Of a stretch of DNA of 64,000 bases, positions 34,521 through 45,893 are shown in pieces. The DNA is from an uncultured Olsenella sp. (GTDB lineage Bacteria > Actinomycetota > Coriobacteriia > Coriobacteriales > Atopobiaceae). The notes beneath the pieces were generated by a model, which made no database searches, was not told the DNA's origin, and saw nothing but the letters and a program-made list of their open reading frames with translations. Location of the stretch: positions 1-64,000 of the forward strand of contig CASEHX010000025.1 of the NCBI GenBank assembly GCA_949287905.1, in the 5' to 3' direction. Numbering within the stretch: position 1 is the stretch's first letter; each line of letters opens with the position of its first letter. The position numbers were made by a program, and so were the translations under genes.

Positions 34521-34564
34521 TTATCACGCGGGCGCTCGAGACGGACATTCCCTAGTACGCCAGC

Positions 34565-34747
34565 ATGATCGCAGCGACGGGCAGAAAGCTCAAGATGCTC
34601 ATTGAGGTCGTCAGCGCGTTCGCCCCGCTCAAGCCCAACATGACGAGTCTGAGCAGCCAGATTCAGGCAAACCGCAACAATGAGGGGAGTTACCTGCTCT
34701 GCGTGGAGAGTAGGACAAGAGGGGACAGTTCCCTTTCACTATGCTGA
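34565..34747 (+). pseudogene. Possible remnant of an AAA_14/DUF4143 ATPase
   Basis: A 60-codon frame reads KLKMLIEVVSAFAPLKPNMT, SLSSQIQANRNNEGSYLLCV and on. This resembles the helix 'LLE...PNxxKLSexxgisRNTLxxYLxxLE' of AAA_14/DUF4143 ATPases. Nothing else of such a gene is present, so it is probably a decayed fragment. It runs into the degenerate palindromes at 34719-34776. The 34410-34904 gap contains no intact gene. Confidence 0.4.
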
Positions 34748-34776
34748 CCGTGCAAAGGGACGGTCCCTTTTGCGTC
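34719..34776. repeat. Two degenerate short palindromes related to the 33-bp family
   Basis: AGAGGGGACAGTTCCCTTTC (34719-34738) and AAAGGGAC-G-GTCCCTTT (34754-34770) share the GGGGACAG/CCCTTT core of the 33-bp family but lack the TGATTCA ends. They may be a separate subfamily or decayed copies. Confidence 0.55.
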
Positions 34777-34845
34777 GCTTAGCCGTTTGCGGCCGTTGGT
34801 GCCCCGCTCGCCGAGCCCTCGACAATCATCTGCTTTGTAATCAAC

Positions 34846-34866
34846 ATACCGGTATACTGGTACACC
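34846..34866. promoter_or_regulatory. Putative GntR operator before the aldo/keto reductase
   Basis: ATACCGGTAT (34846-34855) is palindromic and continues as ACTGGTAC. The shared core CCGGTATAC also occurs before the GntR gene (36044-36053) and before the PTS gene (36767-36780). Confidence 0.6.
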
Positions 34867-34904
34867 AACGGGATAGCAGAGGCCCGATACGACAAGGAGG
34901 GAAG

Positions 34905-35933
34905 ATGCAAACACGGAAGCTGGGGACCCTGGAGGTCTCTGCCATGGGCATGGGCTGCATGGACTTCTCGCACGGACACGGTGATCCGCCCCCGCGTCAG
35001 GAGTGCATCCGCCTCATGCGCCTTGCGCATGAGCTGGGCTGCACGATCTACGACACGGCCGATGCCTACGCCGACGGCCACAACGAGGTGCTGGTGGGGG
35101 AGGCCCTCGCGCCCATCCGCAACGAGGTGTGCATCTGCACCAAGTACAACCCGGAGCTCCGCCCGGTGACCGACCCCGCCAACGGCCCGGTGAAGGACCA
35201 GATTGAGGGTCGCCTTGACGACTCGCTCAAGCGCTTGGGCACGGACTACGTGGACCTCTACTACATGCACCGCATCACCGATGACGTTCCCCTTGAGGAG
35301 GTCGCCGGCTACATGGGCGAGTTCATTGCCAAGGGTAAGATTCGCGCCTGGGGAGTCTCGCGCGCGTCCGCAGAGCAGGTTCGCACCGCGCACGCAGTGA
35401 CGCCGCTCGCCGCCGTGCAGAACGAGTACTCCATGATGGAGCGTGCCCCCGAGGCCGAGGTGCTGCCCACCTGCAAGGAGCTGGGCATCGGTTTCGTTCC
35501 GTACATGCCGCTGGCCCTCGGTTTCCTCACGGGCAAATACAAGCCAGGCATGACGTACAAGAACGATGACGCCAAGCGCTTCGCCGCACGCTTTTCGGAC
35601 GAGAACATCCGTCGCAACCAGCCGATTCTGGAGATCCTGGACGCCCTCTCCAAGGAAAAGGGATACTCCTACGCTCAGCTCGCCATCGCGTGGCTCATGC
35701 ACAAGGAGGACTTCATCGTGCCCATCCCCGGCATGATGAGCGAGGAGATCGTGCGCCAGAACTTCGAGATTCCGAGCATCGTCCTCACGCCCGAGGACAT
35801 GGCCCGTGTGGACGAGTCGCTCTCCAAGGTGACCATCTACGGCGAGTGGGACGAGAGCTGCATCGGCAAGCTCAAGGAGGTCCTCAAGGAGGAGGGCTAC
35901 GAGCCTGGCGTGAAGTCCTGGGGGCACGAGTAG
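34905..35933 (+). CDS. Aldo/keto reductase
   Basis: A 342-residue NADP(H)-dependent oxidoreductase of the AKR superfamily. The catalytic tetrad can be placed at Asp50, Tyr55 (YDTADAYADG), Lys80 (CTKYN) and His near 118 (YMHRI); the nucleotide-binding end has VPIPGMMSEE. AAGGAGGGAAG precedes ATG 34905. A GntR-type palindrome lies 39-59 bp upstream, so it probably belongs to the sugar regulon at 36-40 kb; it might reduce a sugar or aglycone released from beta-glucosides, which is inference. Confidence 0.9.
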   Translation: MQTRKLGTLEVSAMGMGCMDFSHGHGDPPPRQECIRLMRLAHELGCTIYDTADAYADGHNEVLVGEALAPIRNEVCICTKYNPELRPVTDPANGPVKDQIEGRLDDSLKRLGTDYVDLYYMHRITDDVPLEEVAGYMGEFIAKGKIRAWGVSRASAEQVRTAHAVTPLAAVQNEYSMMERAPEAEVLPTCKELGIGFVPYMPLALGFLTGKYKPGMTYKNDDAKRFAARFSDENIRRNQPILEILDALSKEKGYSYAQLAIAWLMHKEDFIVPIPGMMSEEIVRQNFEIPSIVLTPEDMARVDESLSKVTIYGEWDESCIGKLKEVLKEEGYEPGVKSWGHE

Positions 35934-36043
35934 CCCTCGCGTGCCCGCCCGGGGCGCGGCCATCCTTCGTCGCGTCCCGGGAAGGCCGCCCTGCGGCCCC
36001 GTTGTCCGGGCGGTAGCGTCGTGAAATAATGGTTGATACAAGG

Positions 36044-36053
36044 CGGTATACCG
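36044..36053. promoter_or_regulatory. Putative GntR operator before the regulator gene
   Basis: CGGTATACCG is a perfect 10-bp palindrome 20 bp before the GntR start, as expected for autoregulation. The same core is found at 34846 and 36767. Confidence 0.6.
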
Positions 36054-36072
36054 GGACGTGAGGGAGTGCACG

Positions 36073-36717
36073 ATGGCAAACCTGCTGCGAGATGAGGCCT
36101 ACGAGCGCCTTTCCGGGCTCATCAAAAGCGGAGCGCTCGAGCCAGGAGTCACCTACTCGCTCAACGCCCTCGCGGCAGATATGGGAATGTCCCGCACGCC
36201 CGTTCGCGATGCGGTTCAGCGTCTCGCGGACGAGAGCCGCGTGGACGTGCTGCCCAGCCGTGGCATCCGCCTGCACGAGATGAGCGAGGCCGAGCTCACG
36301 CAGCACTATCACTTCAGTAGTGCCGTCGAGGGCTATTGCGCCTGTCAGCTGGCCAAGCGCCAAGCGGTGGGCGAGGGCGACGAGTGCGTGGCGCGCCTCG
36401 CGAGCATCCAGGCCGCCATGGCGGAGCTGCTCGACGACGCCTCGGACTTCTCGGCGTACTTCTCGCTTGATCAGCGCTTTCATGCGGAGCTGCTGGACTC
36501 TCTCGAGGACGCGCAATTCAGCGGCTTCAAGAGCTCGCACTTGGGCTTCTACGGGCACCCGGAGCTCCAGCGCGCGGGCGGCGAGGTCACGCGGCGCGCG
36601 GTCTTTGACTGCCACCAGGCCATCCTCGACGCCATTTCCGCGGGCGACCATCTGGGCGCATTCGACGCGCTGCAGCGCCACGCCGAGCTCATGACTCGCG
36701 CGTATCGGCGCGGCTAG
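36073..36717 (+). CDS. GntR-family (FadR/FCD type) transcriptional regulator
   Basis: A 214-residue regulator with an N-terminal winged helix (about 5-70; LAADMGMSRTPVRDAVQRLA is the recognition helix region) and a C-terminal all-helical FCD effector domain with histidines that usually hold a metal and ligand (HYHFSSAVEGY, DQRFHAELL, HQAILDAI). ATG 36073 is chosen; a GTG at 36058 is possible. It lies between an aldo/keto reductase and a PTS/GH1 pair, with the same palindrome before all three, and so probably controls them. Confidence 0.92.
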   Translation: MANLLRDEAYERLSGLIKSGALEPGVTYSLNALAADMGMSRTPVRDAVQRLADESRVDVLPSRGIRLHEMSEAELTQHYHFSSAVEGYCACQLAKRQAVGEGDECVARLASIQAAMAELLDDASDFSAYFSLDQRFHAELLDSLEDAQFSGFKSSHLGFYGHPELQRAGGEVTRRAVFDCHQAILDAISAGDHLGAFDALQRHAELMTRAYRRG

Positions 36718-36723
36718 CTCCAC

Positions 36724-36755
36724 GGCGGGAGGAGTCTGCCCCTCCCGCCCTTTTT
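36724..36755 (+). terminator. Terminator of the GntR gene
   Basis: GGCGGGAGG (36724-36732) and CCTCCCGCC (36741-36749) form a perfect 9-bp stem followed by CTTTTT. Confidence 0.9.
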
Positions 36756-36766
36756 CGTACAAAAGA

Positions 36767-36780
36767 TATACCGGTATACC
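36767..36780. promoter_or_regulatory. Putative GntR operator before the PTS gene
   Basis: TATACCGGTATA (36767-36778) is a perfect 12-bp palindrome, overlapping a second one GGTATACC (36773-36780). It sits between the GntR terminator and the PTS start, within the expected promoter. Confidence 0.65.
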
Positions 36781-36807
36781 AATTTATAGCATGAGAAAGG
36801 ACCAGCA

Positions 36808-40214
<3,407 letters not shown>

Positions 40215-40223
40215 CTCTAAGTG

Positions 40224-40259
40224 AGTTGTGGGCGGTCCGAGACGGGGCCGTCCACAACT
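40224..40259 (+). terminator. Terminator of the PTS-GH1 operon
   Basis: GAGTTGTGGGCGGTCC and its near complement GGCCGTCCACAACTC form a hairpin just after the GH1 stop. Confidence 0.65.
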
Positions 40260-40294
40260 CGTCCCTAACCACCCAAGGCGCCGATAGACGCGCC

Positions 40295-40384
40295 GCGGCC
40301 GGGCGATAAGGCCCGCCGCGAGTTCTTCTCCGCATCAAAGATGCGGAGAAGCTGTCCGAGCGCCGGGCCTTATCGCCCGGCCGC
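40295..40384. terminator. Two-tier hairpin between convergent genes
   Basis: The outer arm GCGGCCGGGCGATAAGGCCC (40295-40314) has its exact complement at 40365-40384. Inside, TTCTCCGCATC and GATGCGGAGAA pair around AAA (about 40326-40350). It lies between the GH1 gene and the convergent desulfidase gene and probably serves both. Confidence 0.8.
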
Positions 40385-40395
40385 TCCCCGGTGCC

Positions 40396-41682
40396 TTAGC
40401 ACGCGCCGGACCCGCACATGAGCTCGATGATCGTGCGGTCCGTCTCGCGCATGCCCTGCGCCGCGAGCACGCCCACGTTGCGGATCGTGTTCTCCACGCC
40501 CTTGACCACGATGCCGTCGCCGCCGTAGAACTGCTTGCCCTGGCTCTGCATCTGCATGCCCAGAAGGCCGGCCTCCACCGCGCTCGCGATCTTGGCTGCG
40601 CAGCTCGCCTTGGCGCCGTCGCAGACCATGCCGGAGTCGATGGCGATGGCGTTGACCACGGTGTGCGAGATCTCGTCCGCGCGCCCGCCGTAGAGGTAGG
40701 TGATGCCGGCCGCCGCGCCAGCGCCCGCGCTCGTGGCGCCGCAGTAGGCGGAGAGTCGGCCGATGCCGGTCTTGAGGTGGATGGTCACGAGGTTGGAGAC
40801 CACGAGCGCTCGCAGCAGCTCCTCGTGGGAGACGCCAAGCTCCTGCGCGTAGACGATCACGGGGACGCTGGCCGTGAGGCCCTGGTTGCCGCTGCCGGAG
40901 TTGATGACCACGGGCAGCTCGCAGCCGCCCATGCGGGCGTCGGAGCCGGCGGCCGCCCACGCCTTGGCGCGGTTGGCCACGCCGTCGCCGTACGCGGAGA
41001 GCAGCACGCTGCCGATGTTGGCGCCCCACTCGCCCTCCAGGCCCTCGCGCGCGATGGCCATGTTGCAGGCGATCTGGCGGCCCAGCAGCTGCTTGACGTC
41101 GTCCAGGTTCACCGCGCCGGCAAACTCGACGATGTTCTCGATGGAGAGGCAGCCGCGGTCCGTCCCCGCGTCCTTTTCGCCCGCGGCCTCCTCGAAGGGC
41201 ACGCTGAGAAGAACCTCGCCGTCGCGCTCCACGCGGATGACGTTGGTGTGCGAGCCGGCGATCTCGCAGAACGCCTCGTGGCCGCCGCCCGAGACGCGCA
41301 CCTGGATGTCAAAGATCCACGGGCGCTCGCTCGGCGCCACGGTGACGTCGTGCGTGGCGAGAAAATCGCGCATCTCGGCGATCTGCTCTCCTGTCACGCC
41401 TGTCAGGACCTCGAGCTTGGCGTCCGCGTCGCCCGCGACCACGCCCGTAGCCGCGGCGGCCTCGATGCCGCGCGCGCCGCCCGTGTTGGGCACGACGACG
41501 CTCTTCACGTTCTTGATGATGTTGGCGGACGCCGCCACGTCCACGCGCTCCGGTAGCGCGCCGAGCGTCTGGCGCGCGAGCGCGGCACAGTACGCCACGG
41601 CGATGGGCTCGGTGCAGCCCATCGCGCAGACGAGCTCCTCCTCGAGGATGGCGACGTAGGCGTCGTAGTTCTCCTGGTCCAT
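40396..41682 (-). CDS. UPF0597/CyuA-type L-cysteine desulfidase (serine dehydratase-like)
   Basis: A 428-residue protein of the UPF0597 family, which in E. coli (YhaM/CyuA) breaks down L-cysteine to pyruvate, ammonia and sulfide with a [4Fe-4S] cluster. The N-terminal CAMGCTEPIA (C19, C23), INSGSGNQGL, SAYCGATSAG and MVCDGAKASCAAK carry the conserved cysteines and ligand loops. GGGAGGAC precedes ATG 41682 on the minus strand. It is divergent from an amino-acid ABC transporter, with a pair of REP-like palindromes between. Together they could form a cysteine uptake and breakdown unit; other amino acids are possible. Confidence 0.85.
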   Translation of the reverse strand: MDQENYDAYVAILEEELVCAMGCTEPIAVAYCAALARQTLGALPERVDVAASANIIKNVKSVVVPNTGGARGIEAAAATGVVAGDADAKLEVLTGVTGEQIAEMRDFLATHDVTVAPSERPWIFDIQVRVSGGGHEAFCEIAGSHTNVIRVERDGEVLLSVPFEEAAGEKDAGTDRGCLSIENIVEFAGAVNLDDVKQLLGRQIACNMAIAREGLEGEWGANIGSVLLSAYGDGVANRAKAWAAAGSDARMGGCELPVVINSGSGNQGLTASVPVIVYAQELGVSHEELLRALVVSNLVTIHLKTGIGRLSAYCGATSAGAGAAAGITYLYGGRADEISHTVVNAIAIDSGMVCDGAKASCAAKIASAVEAGLLGMQMQSQGKQFYGGDGIVVKGVENTIRNVGVLAAQGMRETDRTIIELMCGSGAC

Positions 41683-41700
41683 GGCGTCCTCCCGATGACA

Positions 41701-41733
41701 TGATTCAATTGGGGACAGACCCCTTTTGAATCA
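41701..41733 (+). repeat. 33-bp palindrome, copy 3
   Basis: TGATTCAATTGGGG, ACAGA, CCCCTTTTGAATCA. AATT replaces AAAA in the left arm, so it does not pair perfectly with itself, but it pairs perfectly with copy 4. Confidence 0.95.
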
Positions 41734-41742
41734 TCGGACTCA

Positions 41743-41775
41743 TGATTCAAAAGGGGTCTGTCCCCAATTGAATCA
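41743..41775 (-). repeat. 33-bp palindrome, copy 4 (inverted relative to copy 3)
   Basis: TGATTCAAAAGGGG, TCTGT, CCCCAATTGAATCA is the exact reverse complement of copy 3, nine bases away. Together they make a 75-bp inverted pair (BIME-like) in the divergent promoter region. Confidence 0.95.
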
Positions 41776-41958
41776 CCCGTTACGGCGATGTTTCTCATGA
41801 TGGTATCAGCTCGTGGTTCCTCTCGCCCCGTTGTATCCTTCCGACGTGCGCGTAACTTTCTCGCATCGGGTGCGCCCGCTTGCAAGGGGGAGGGGAATGG
41901 GTCCCCTCCGGTTGCGTCGCGCGGAAGGGGATTACTCAAAACAGGGAAAGGAACCACC

Positions 41959-42891
41959 ATGAAGGCCACCCCGCGCGTTCTTGTATCTGACAGAGTCTCT
42001 CGCCGCGACTTCCTCAAGCTGTCGAGTCTCGTGGCGGGCATGGGAGGCGTGATGGTCCTTTCCGGCTGCGGCCCCGCCGCGCAGGAGCCCTCGGGCACCA
42101 CCGATGACGCCACCGACGAGCCCGACGCCGATACCGCCGGGGCGACCCTCGGCGACGGCAAGACCCTGCGCGTTGGTATGGAGGCCGCCTACGCCCCGTA
42201 CAACTGGCAGGCGACCGAGGCCTCCGACACCACCATCCCCATCGAGAACGTCGAGGGCGCCTACGCCGACGGCTACGACGTGCAGATTGCCAAGCGCATC
42301 GCCGAGGAGCTGGGCATGGAGCCCGTCGCGGTGAAGATGGACTTTGGCGCGCTCGTCGACTCCCTCAACAACGGCACCATCGACATCATCTGCGCCGGCA
42401 TGTCCGTCACCCCGGAGCGCGCCGAGTCCGCGGACTTCACCGACTCCTACATCGACGACGAGGTCATCATCGTCGTCAAGAAGGACAGCCCCTACGCCGG
42501 CGCCACCAAGCTCTCCGACTTCTCCGGCGCCTCCGTCCTCGGCCAGAAGGACACCTTCTATGACGACCTCATCGAGGAGATCCCCGACGTCAACCACATG
42601 ACGCCCGTCGCCACGGTGCCGCTCGTCGTCGATGCCATCGAGAACGGCACCTGCGACGCCATCACGTTCTCCTCGATGTCGCTGCCCAACCTGCTCGAGA
42701 ACTACCCCGACCTCATGAAGGTCGAGCTCGAGGAGGGCGAGGGCTTCTCCGACCCGAGCAACCCGGACAACGCGGCCATCGCCAAGGGCCAGGACGAGAT
42801 GCTTGACCGACTCAACGAGATCATCGCCGGCATCACCGAGGAGGAGCGCCTCGAGATGTGGCAGGATTGCATGGACCGCCAGCCTGCGTAA
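41959..42891 (+). CDS. Amino-acid ABC transporter substrate-binding lipoprotein
   Basis: A 310-residue family 3 periplasmic-type binding protein. The start has a twin-arginine motif SRRDFLKLS (Arg15-Arg16) and a lipobox LSGC (Cys37), so it may be a Tat-exported lipoprotein. After an acidic linker, the binding fold begins at LRVGMEAAYAPYNW (about 75) and includes GYDVQIAKRIAEELG and FTDSYIDDEVIIVV. GGGAAAGGAAC precedes ATG 41959. The TAA stop is the first triplet of palindrome copy 5. The genes for its permease and ATPase follow. Confidence 0.93.
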   Translation: MKATPRVLVSDRVSRRDFLKLSSLVAGMGGVMVLSGCGPAAQEPSGTTDDATDEPDADTAGATLGDGKTLRVGMEAAYAPYNWQATEASDTTIPIENVEGAYADGYDVQIAKRIAEELGMEPVAVKMDFGALVDSLNNGTIDIICAGMSVTPERAESADFTDSYIDDEVIIVVKKDSPYAGATKLSDFSGASVLGQKDTFYDDLIEEIPDVNHMTPVATVPLVVDAIENGTCDAITFSSMSLPNLLENYPDLMKVELEEGEGFSDPSNPDNAAIAKGQDEMLDRLNEIIAGITEEERLEMWQDCMDRQPA

Positions 42892-42921
42892 TTCAAAAGG
42901 GGACAGTCCCCTTTTGAATCA
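42889..42921 (+). repeat. 33-bp palindrome, copy 5
   Basis: TAATTCAAAAGGGG, ACAGT, CCCCTTTTGAATCA. The first base triplet is TAA instead of TGA and serves as the stop codon of the binding-protein gene. Confidence 0.95.
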
Positions 42922-43003
42922 TTTTCGACCCGAGCGGGGCGGGGGCCTTGGCCCCCGTCCCGTTCACGGCGAGAAGAACCGTGAGAACCGCAAGGAGTCC
43001 TGA

Positions 43004-44164
43004 ATGTCAAAACTGCGTGACTTCGTGACGCGCGACCACCGCTACGTGCTGCTGGGCACGAGCGTCGTGGCGTTTCTCGGCATGCTGCTGTCGAGCTCGA
43101 CGCGCCCCGAGCTCTCCTTCCTGGCAAGCGCCTTCACCGTCGAGCTGGTGATGTACTACGTCCTGGCCGCGTGGCTCGTGCTCTCCGCCGTGGCGCTGCT
43201 GTTCAAGCTCACCCACTGGCACAACTACGCGGAGACGGCGCCGTTCACCAAGCCGGCCGTGGCCCGTGCGCTGCGCGTGGGCTCCTACGTGATCTGGGCG
43301 CTGACCGCCGTCCTTCTCGTCGATCGCTGGGTCATGGGCCTGGCGAGCGCCTGGCAGGTGGCGGCGTCCGCCGAGAAGATGCCCGACGACATGCTCGCTC
43401 AGGTGCTCTACATGTTCCAGCAGGGCCGCGACACCTACATCACGGGCATCGTCACCACCATCGAGCTGGCCGTCTTTGGCACGCTGATCGCGTTTTTCCT
43501 GGCGCTTCTGCTGGTCTTCGCGCGCATCATGCAGGTCGACCGCTCCGACAACGACTGCGTGCGGTTCTTCAAGAAGGTCGGCGTGTGGTTTGCCAAGATC
43601 TACAGCACCGTGGTGCGCGGCACGCCGATGCTCGTGCAGGGCGTCATCGTCTACTACGCCGGCTTCGCCTTCGTGAGCGGCTTTGGCCTCAGCGTCACCG
43701 AGACCAACGCCATCTGGTCGCGCTTCGTGGCCGGCCTCGTGGTGGTCTCGCTCAACTCCACCGCCTACATGATGGAGGTGCTGCGCGGCGGCATCGAGTC
43801 GGTCGACAAGGGCCAGATGGAGGCGGCGCGCTCGCTCGGCCTCTCGCAGTGGCAGGCCATGGTCCGCGTCGTCTTCCCGCAGGGCATCAAGTTCGCCATT
43901 CCCGGCCTCTCCAACGAGCTCGTCATCAACATCAAGGACTCGTCGGTCCTCTCCGTCATCGGCGTGTTCGACCTGGCCTTCGCCGCGTCCACGGTGGCCG
44001 GCATCTACTGGAAGCAGCTCAACGCCTACCTCGTGGCCGCCGTGTTCTACCTCATCATGACGGCGATCGCGTCGTGGCTGCTCGGCAAGTTCGCCAAGCG
44101 CTTCAACGTGAAGGCCGAGACCATGGGCAGCACGTCCGACCAGCCCGTGAAGGTGGAGGAGTAA
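43004..44164 (+). CDS. Amino-acid ABC transporter permease
   Basis: A 386-residue membrane protein of the polar amino acid (HisM/GlnP) type. The N-terminal 130 residues add extra membrane segments before the usual domain. TGIVTTIELAVFGTLIAFFL (about 147-166) begins the core. The coupling loop EAARSLGLSQWQAMVRVVFP (EAA motif, about 269-288) contacts the ATPase. AAGGAGTCCTGA precedes ATG 43004. The ATPase gene starts 3 bp after its stop. Confidence 0.92.
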   Translation: MSKLRDFVTRDHRYVLLGTSVVAFLGMLLSSSTRPELSFLASAFTVELVMYYVLAAWLVLSAVALLFKLTHWHNYAETAPFTKPAVARALRVGSYVIWALTAVLLVDRWVMGLASAWQVAASAEKMPDDMLAQVLYMFQQGRDTYITGIVTTIELAVFGTLIAFFLALLLVFARIMQVDRSDNDCVRFFKKVGVWFAKIYSTVVRGTPMLVQGVIVYYAGFAFVSGFGLSVTETNAIWSRFVAGLVVVSLNSTAYMMEVLRGGIESVDKGQMEAARSLGLSQWQAMVRVVFPQGIKFAIPGLSNELVINIKDSSVLSVIGVFDLAFAASTVAGIYWKQLNAYLVAAVFYLIMTAIASWLLGKFAKRFNVKAETMGSTSDQPVKVEE

Positions 44165-44167
44165 GCC

Positions 44168-44950
<783 letters not shown>

Positions 44951-44953
<3 letters not shown>

Positions 44954-44983
44954 TTCAAAAGGGGACAGACCCCTTTTGAATCA
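44951..44983 (+). repeat. 33-bp palindrome, copy 6 (left flank of RAYT)
   Basis: Identical to copy 1 (loop ACAGA). Its TGA ends the ABC ATPase gene. It lies 91 bp before the transposase gene in the orientation opposite to copy 7. Confidence 0.95.
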
Positions 44984-45073
44984 TTTCTCGTCAACCTGAA
45001 TCTGTCTGAAAGTGTGTCCCCTCCCTTGGGTATGAGAGTCTCCACCTAAGTCTTATCCGGGGGAGGGGTCTTT

Positions 45074-45850
45074 ATGCCGCGAGCGCCAAGAGCAACTGCC
45101 GAGTCGGGCTTCTACCATGTGATTCTGCGCGGAAACGGCAAGCAGATAATCTTTGAGGACGATGCAGATCGCCGCGCTTTTCTCGAGCTCCTTGCAAAGA
45201 GGGCGGGAGACGCGGGGATCCACGTTCTGGCGTGGTGCCTTATGGAGAACCACGTGCACCTTGTGCTGGAGGACCCGACACAGGCGCTGAGCGAGATGAT
45301 GCAGAGACTCTCCGGCGACTATGCGCAGCGATTCAACCGTAAGTCGGGGAGAGTGGGCCACGTCTTTGAGAACCGGTTCAAAAGCTGTCCGATCGAGAAC
45401 GAGACATACCTGCTCCAGGCCGTTCGCTACGTCCACGACAATCCGGAAAACGCCGGGATCTGCCCGGCGGCGGAGTACCCATGGAGCAGCTACCACGAGT
45501 ACGTGGGGCTTGCGGAGATTGCCGACACACGCCTTGTCTTGGACATGCTTGGCGGAGCCGAGGGGTTTGTCGCCTACGGCCAGCCCGGGCAGAGGCGTGC
45601 GTACCGCTTTGACCGCCGCGCTCGGGTTCCCGAGGACGAGATGGGCGTTGTCGCGCGCCTTGCCCTGGGTGAGCTGCCCGCTCATGAGGTGAAGGCGCTT
45701 CCCAAGGCGGAGCGTGACCAGAGGCTCCTTGATCTTCGGGACGTCGGCCTGTCCGTTAAGCAAATTGAAAGGCTGACTGGAATTGGAACCTGCACAATTT
45801 CGCGCGTAACAAATAAACTGAGAAGAACGAGGACCGATCGAGCAGAATGA
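45074..45850 (+). CDS. REP-associated tyrosine transposase (RAYT, Y1/HUH)
   Basis: A 258-residue single-strand DNA transposase of the IS200/IS605-related RAYT class. The HUH motif is ENHVHLVL (His60, His62) and the catalytic tyrosine is Tyr119 in AVRYVHDNP. SGFYHVILRGN at the start and NRKSGRVGHVFENRFKS are diagnostic of the family. The C-terminus (about 215-255) is a predicted helix-turn-helix (GLSVKQIERLTGIGTCTISR). GGGGGAGGGGTC precedes ATG 45074. The gene is flanked by inverted 33-bp palindromes, and its TGA stop is part of the right one. It has no IS-like second gene. RAYTs are thought to move or maintain REP sequences. Confidence 0.92.
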   Translation: MPRAPRATAESGFYHVILRGNGKQIIFEDDADRRAFLELLAKRAGDAGIHVLAWCLMENHVHLVLEDPTQALSEMMQRLSGDYAQRFNRKSGRVGHVFENRFKSCPIENETYLLQAVRYVHDNPENAGICPAAEYPWSSYHEYVGLAEIADTRLVLDMLGGAEGFVAYGQPGQRRAYRFDRRARVPEDEMGVVARLALGELPAHEVKALPKAERDQRLLDLRDVGLSVKQIERLTGIGTCTISRVTNKLRRTRTDRAE

Positions 45851-45880
45851 TTCAAAAGGGGTCTGTCCCCTTTTGAATCA
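45848..45880 (-). repeat. 33-bp palindrome, copy 7 (right flank of RAYT)
   Basis: TGATTCAAAAGGGG, TCTGT, CCCCTTTTGAATCA, the inverse orientation of copy 6. The first TGA is the stop of the RAYT gene, and its other end lies 13 bp before the nadE start. Confidence 0.95.
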
Positions 45881-45893
45881 TAAGGAGGTTGGG

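Noticed and set aside
45873..45893. Earlier nadE start at 45873
   Set aside because: That ATG lies within the palindrome, and the ATG at 45894 has AAGGAGG at the correct distance.
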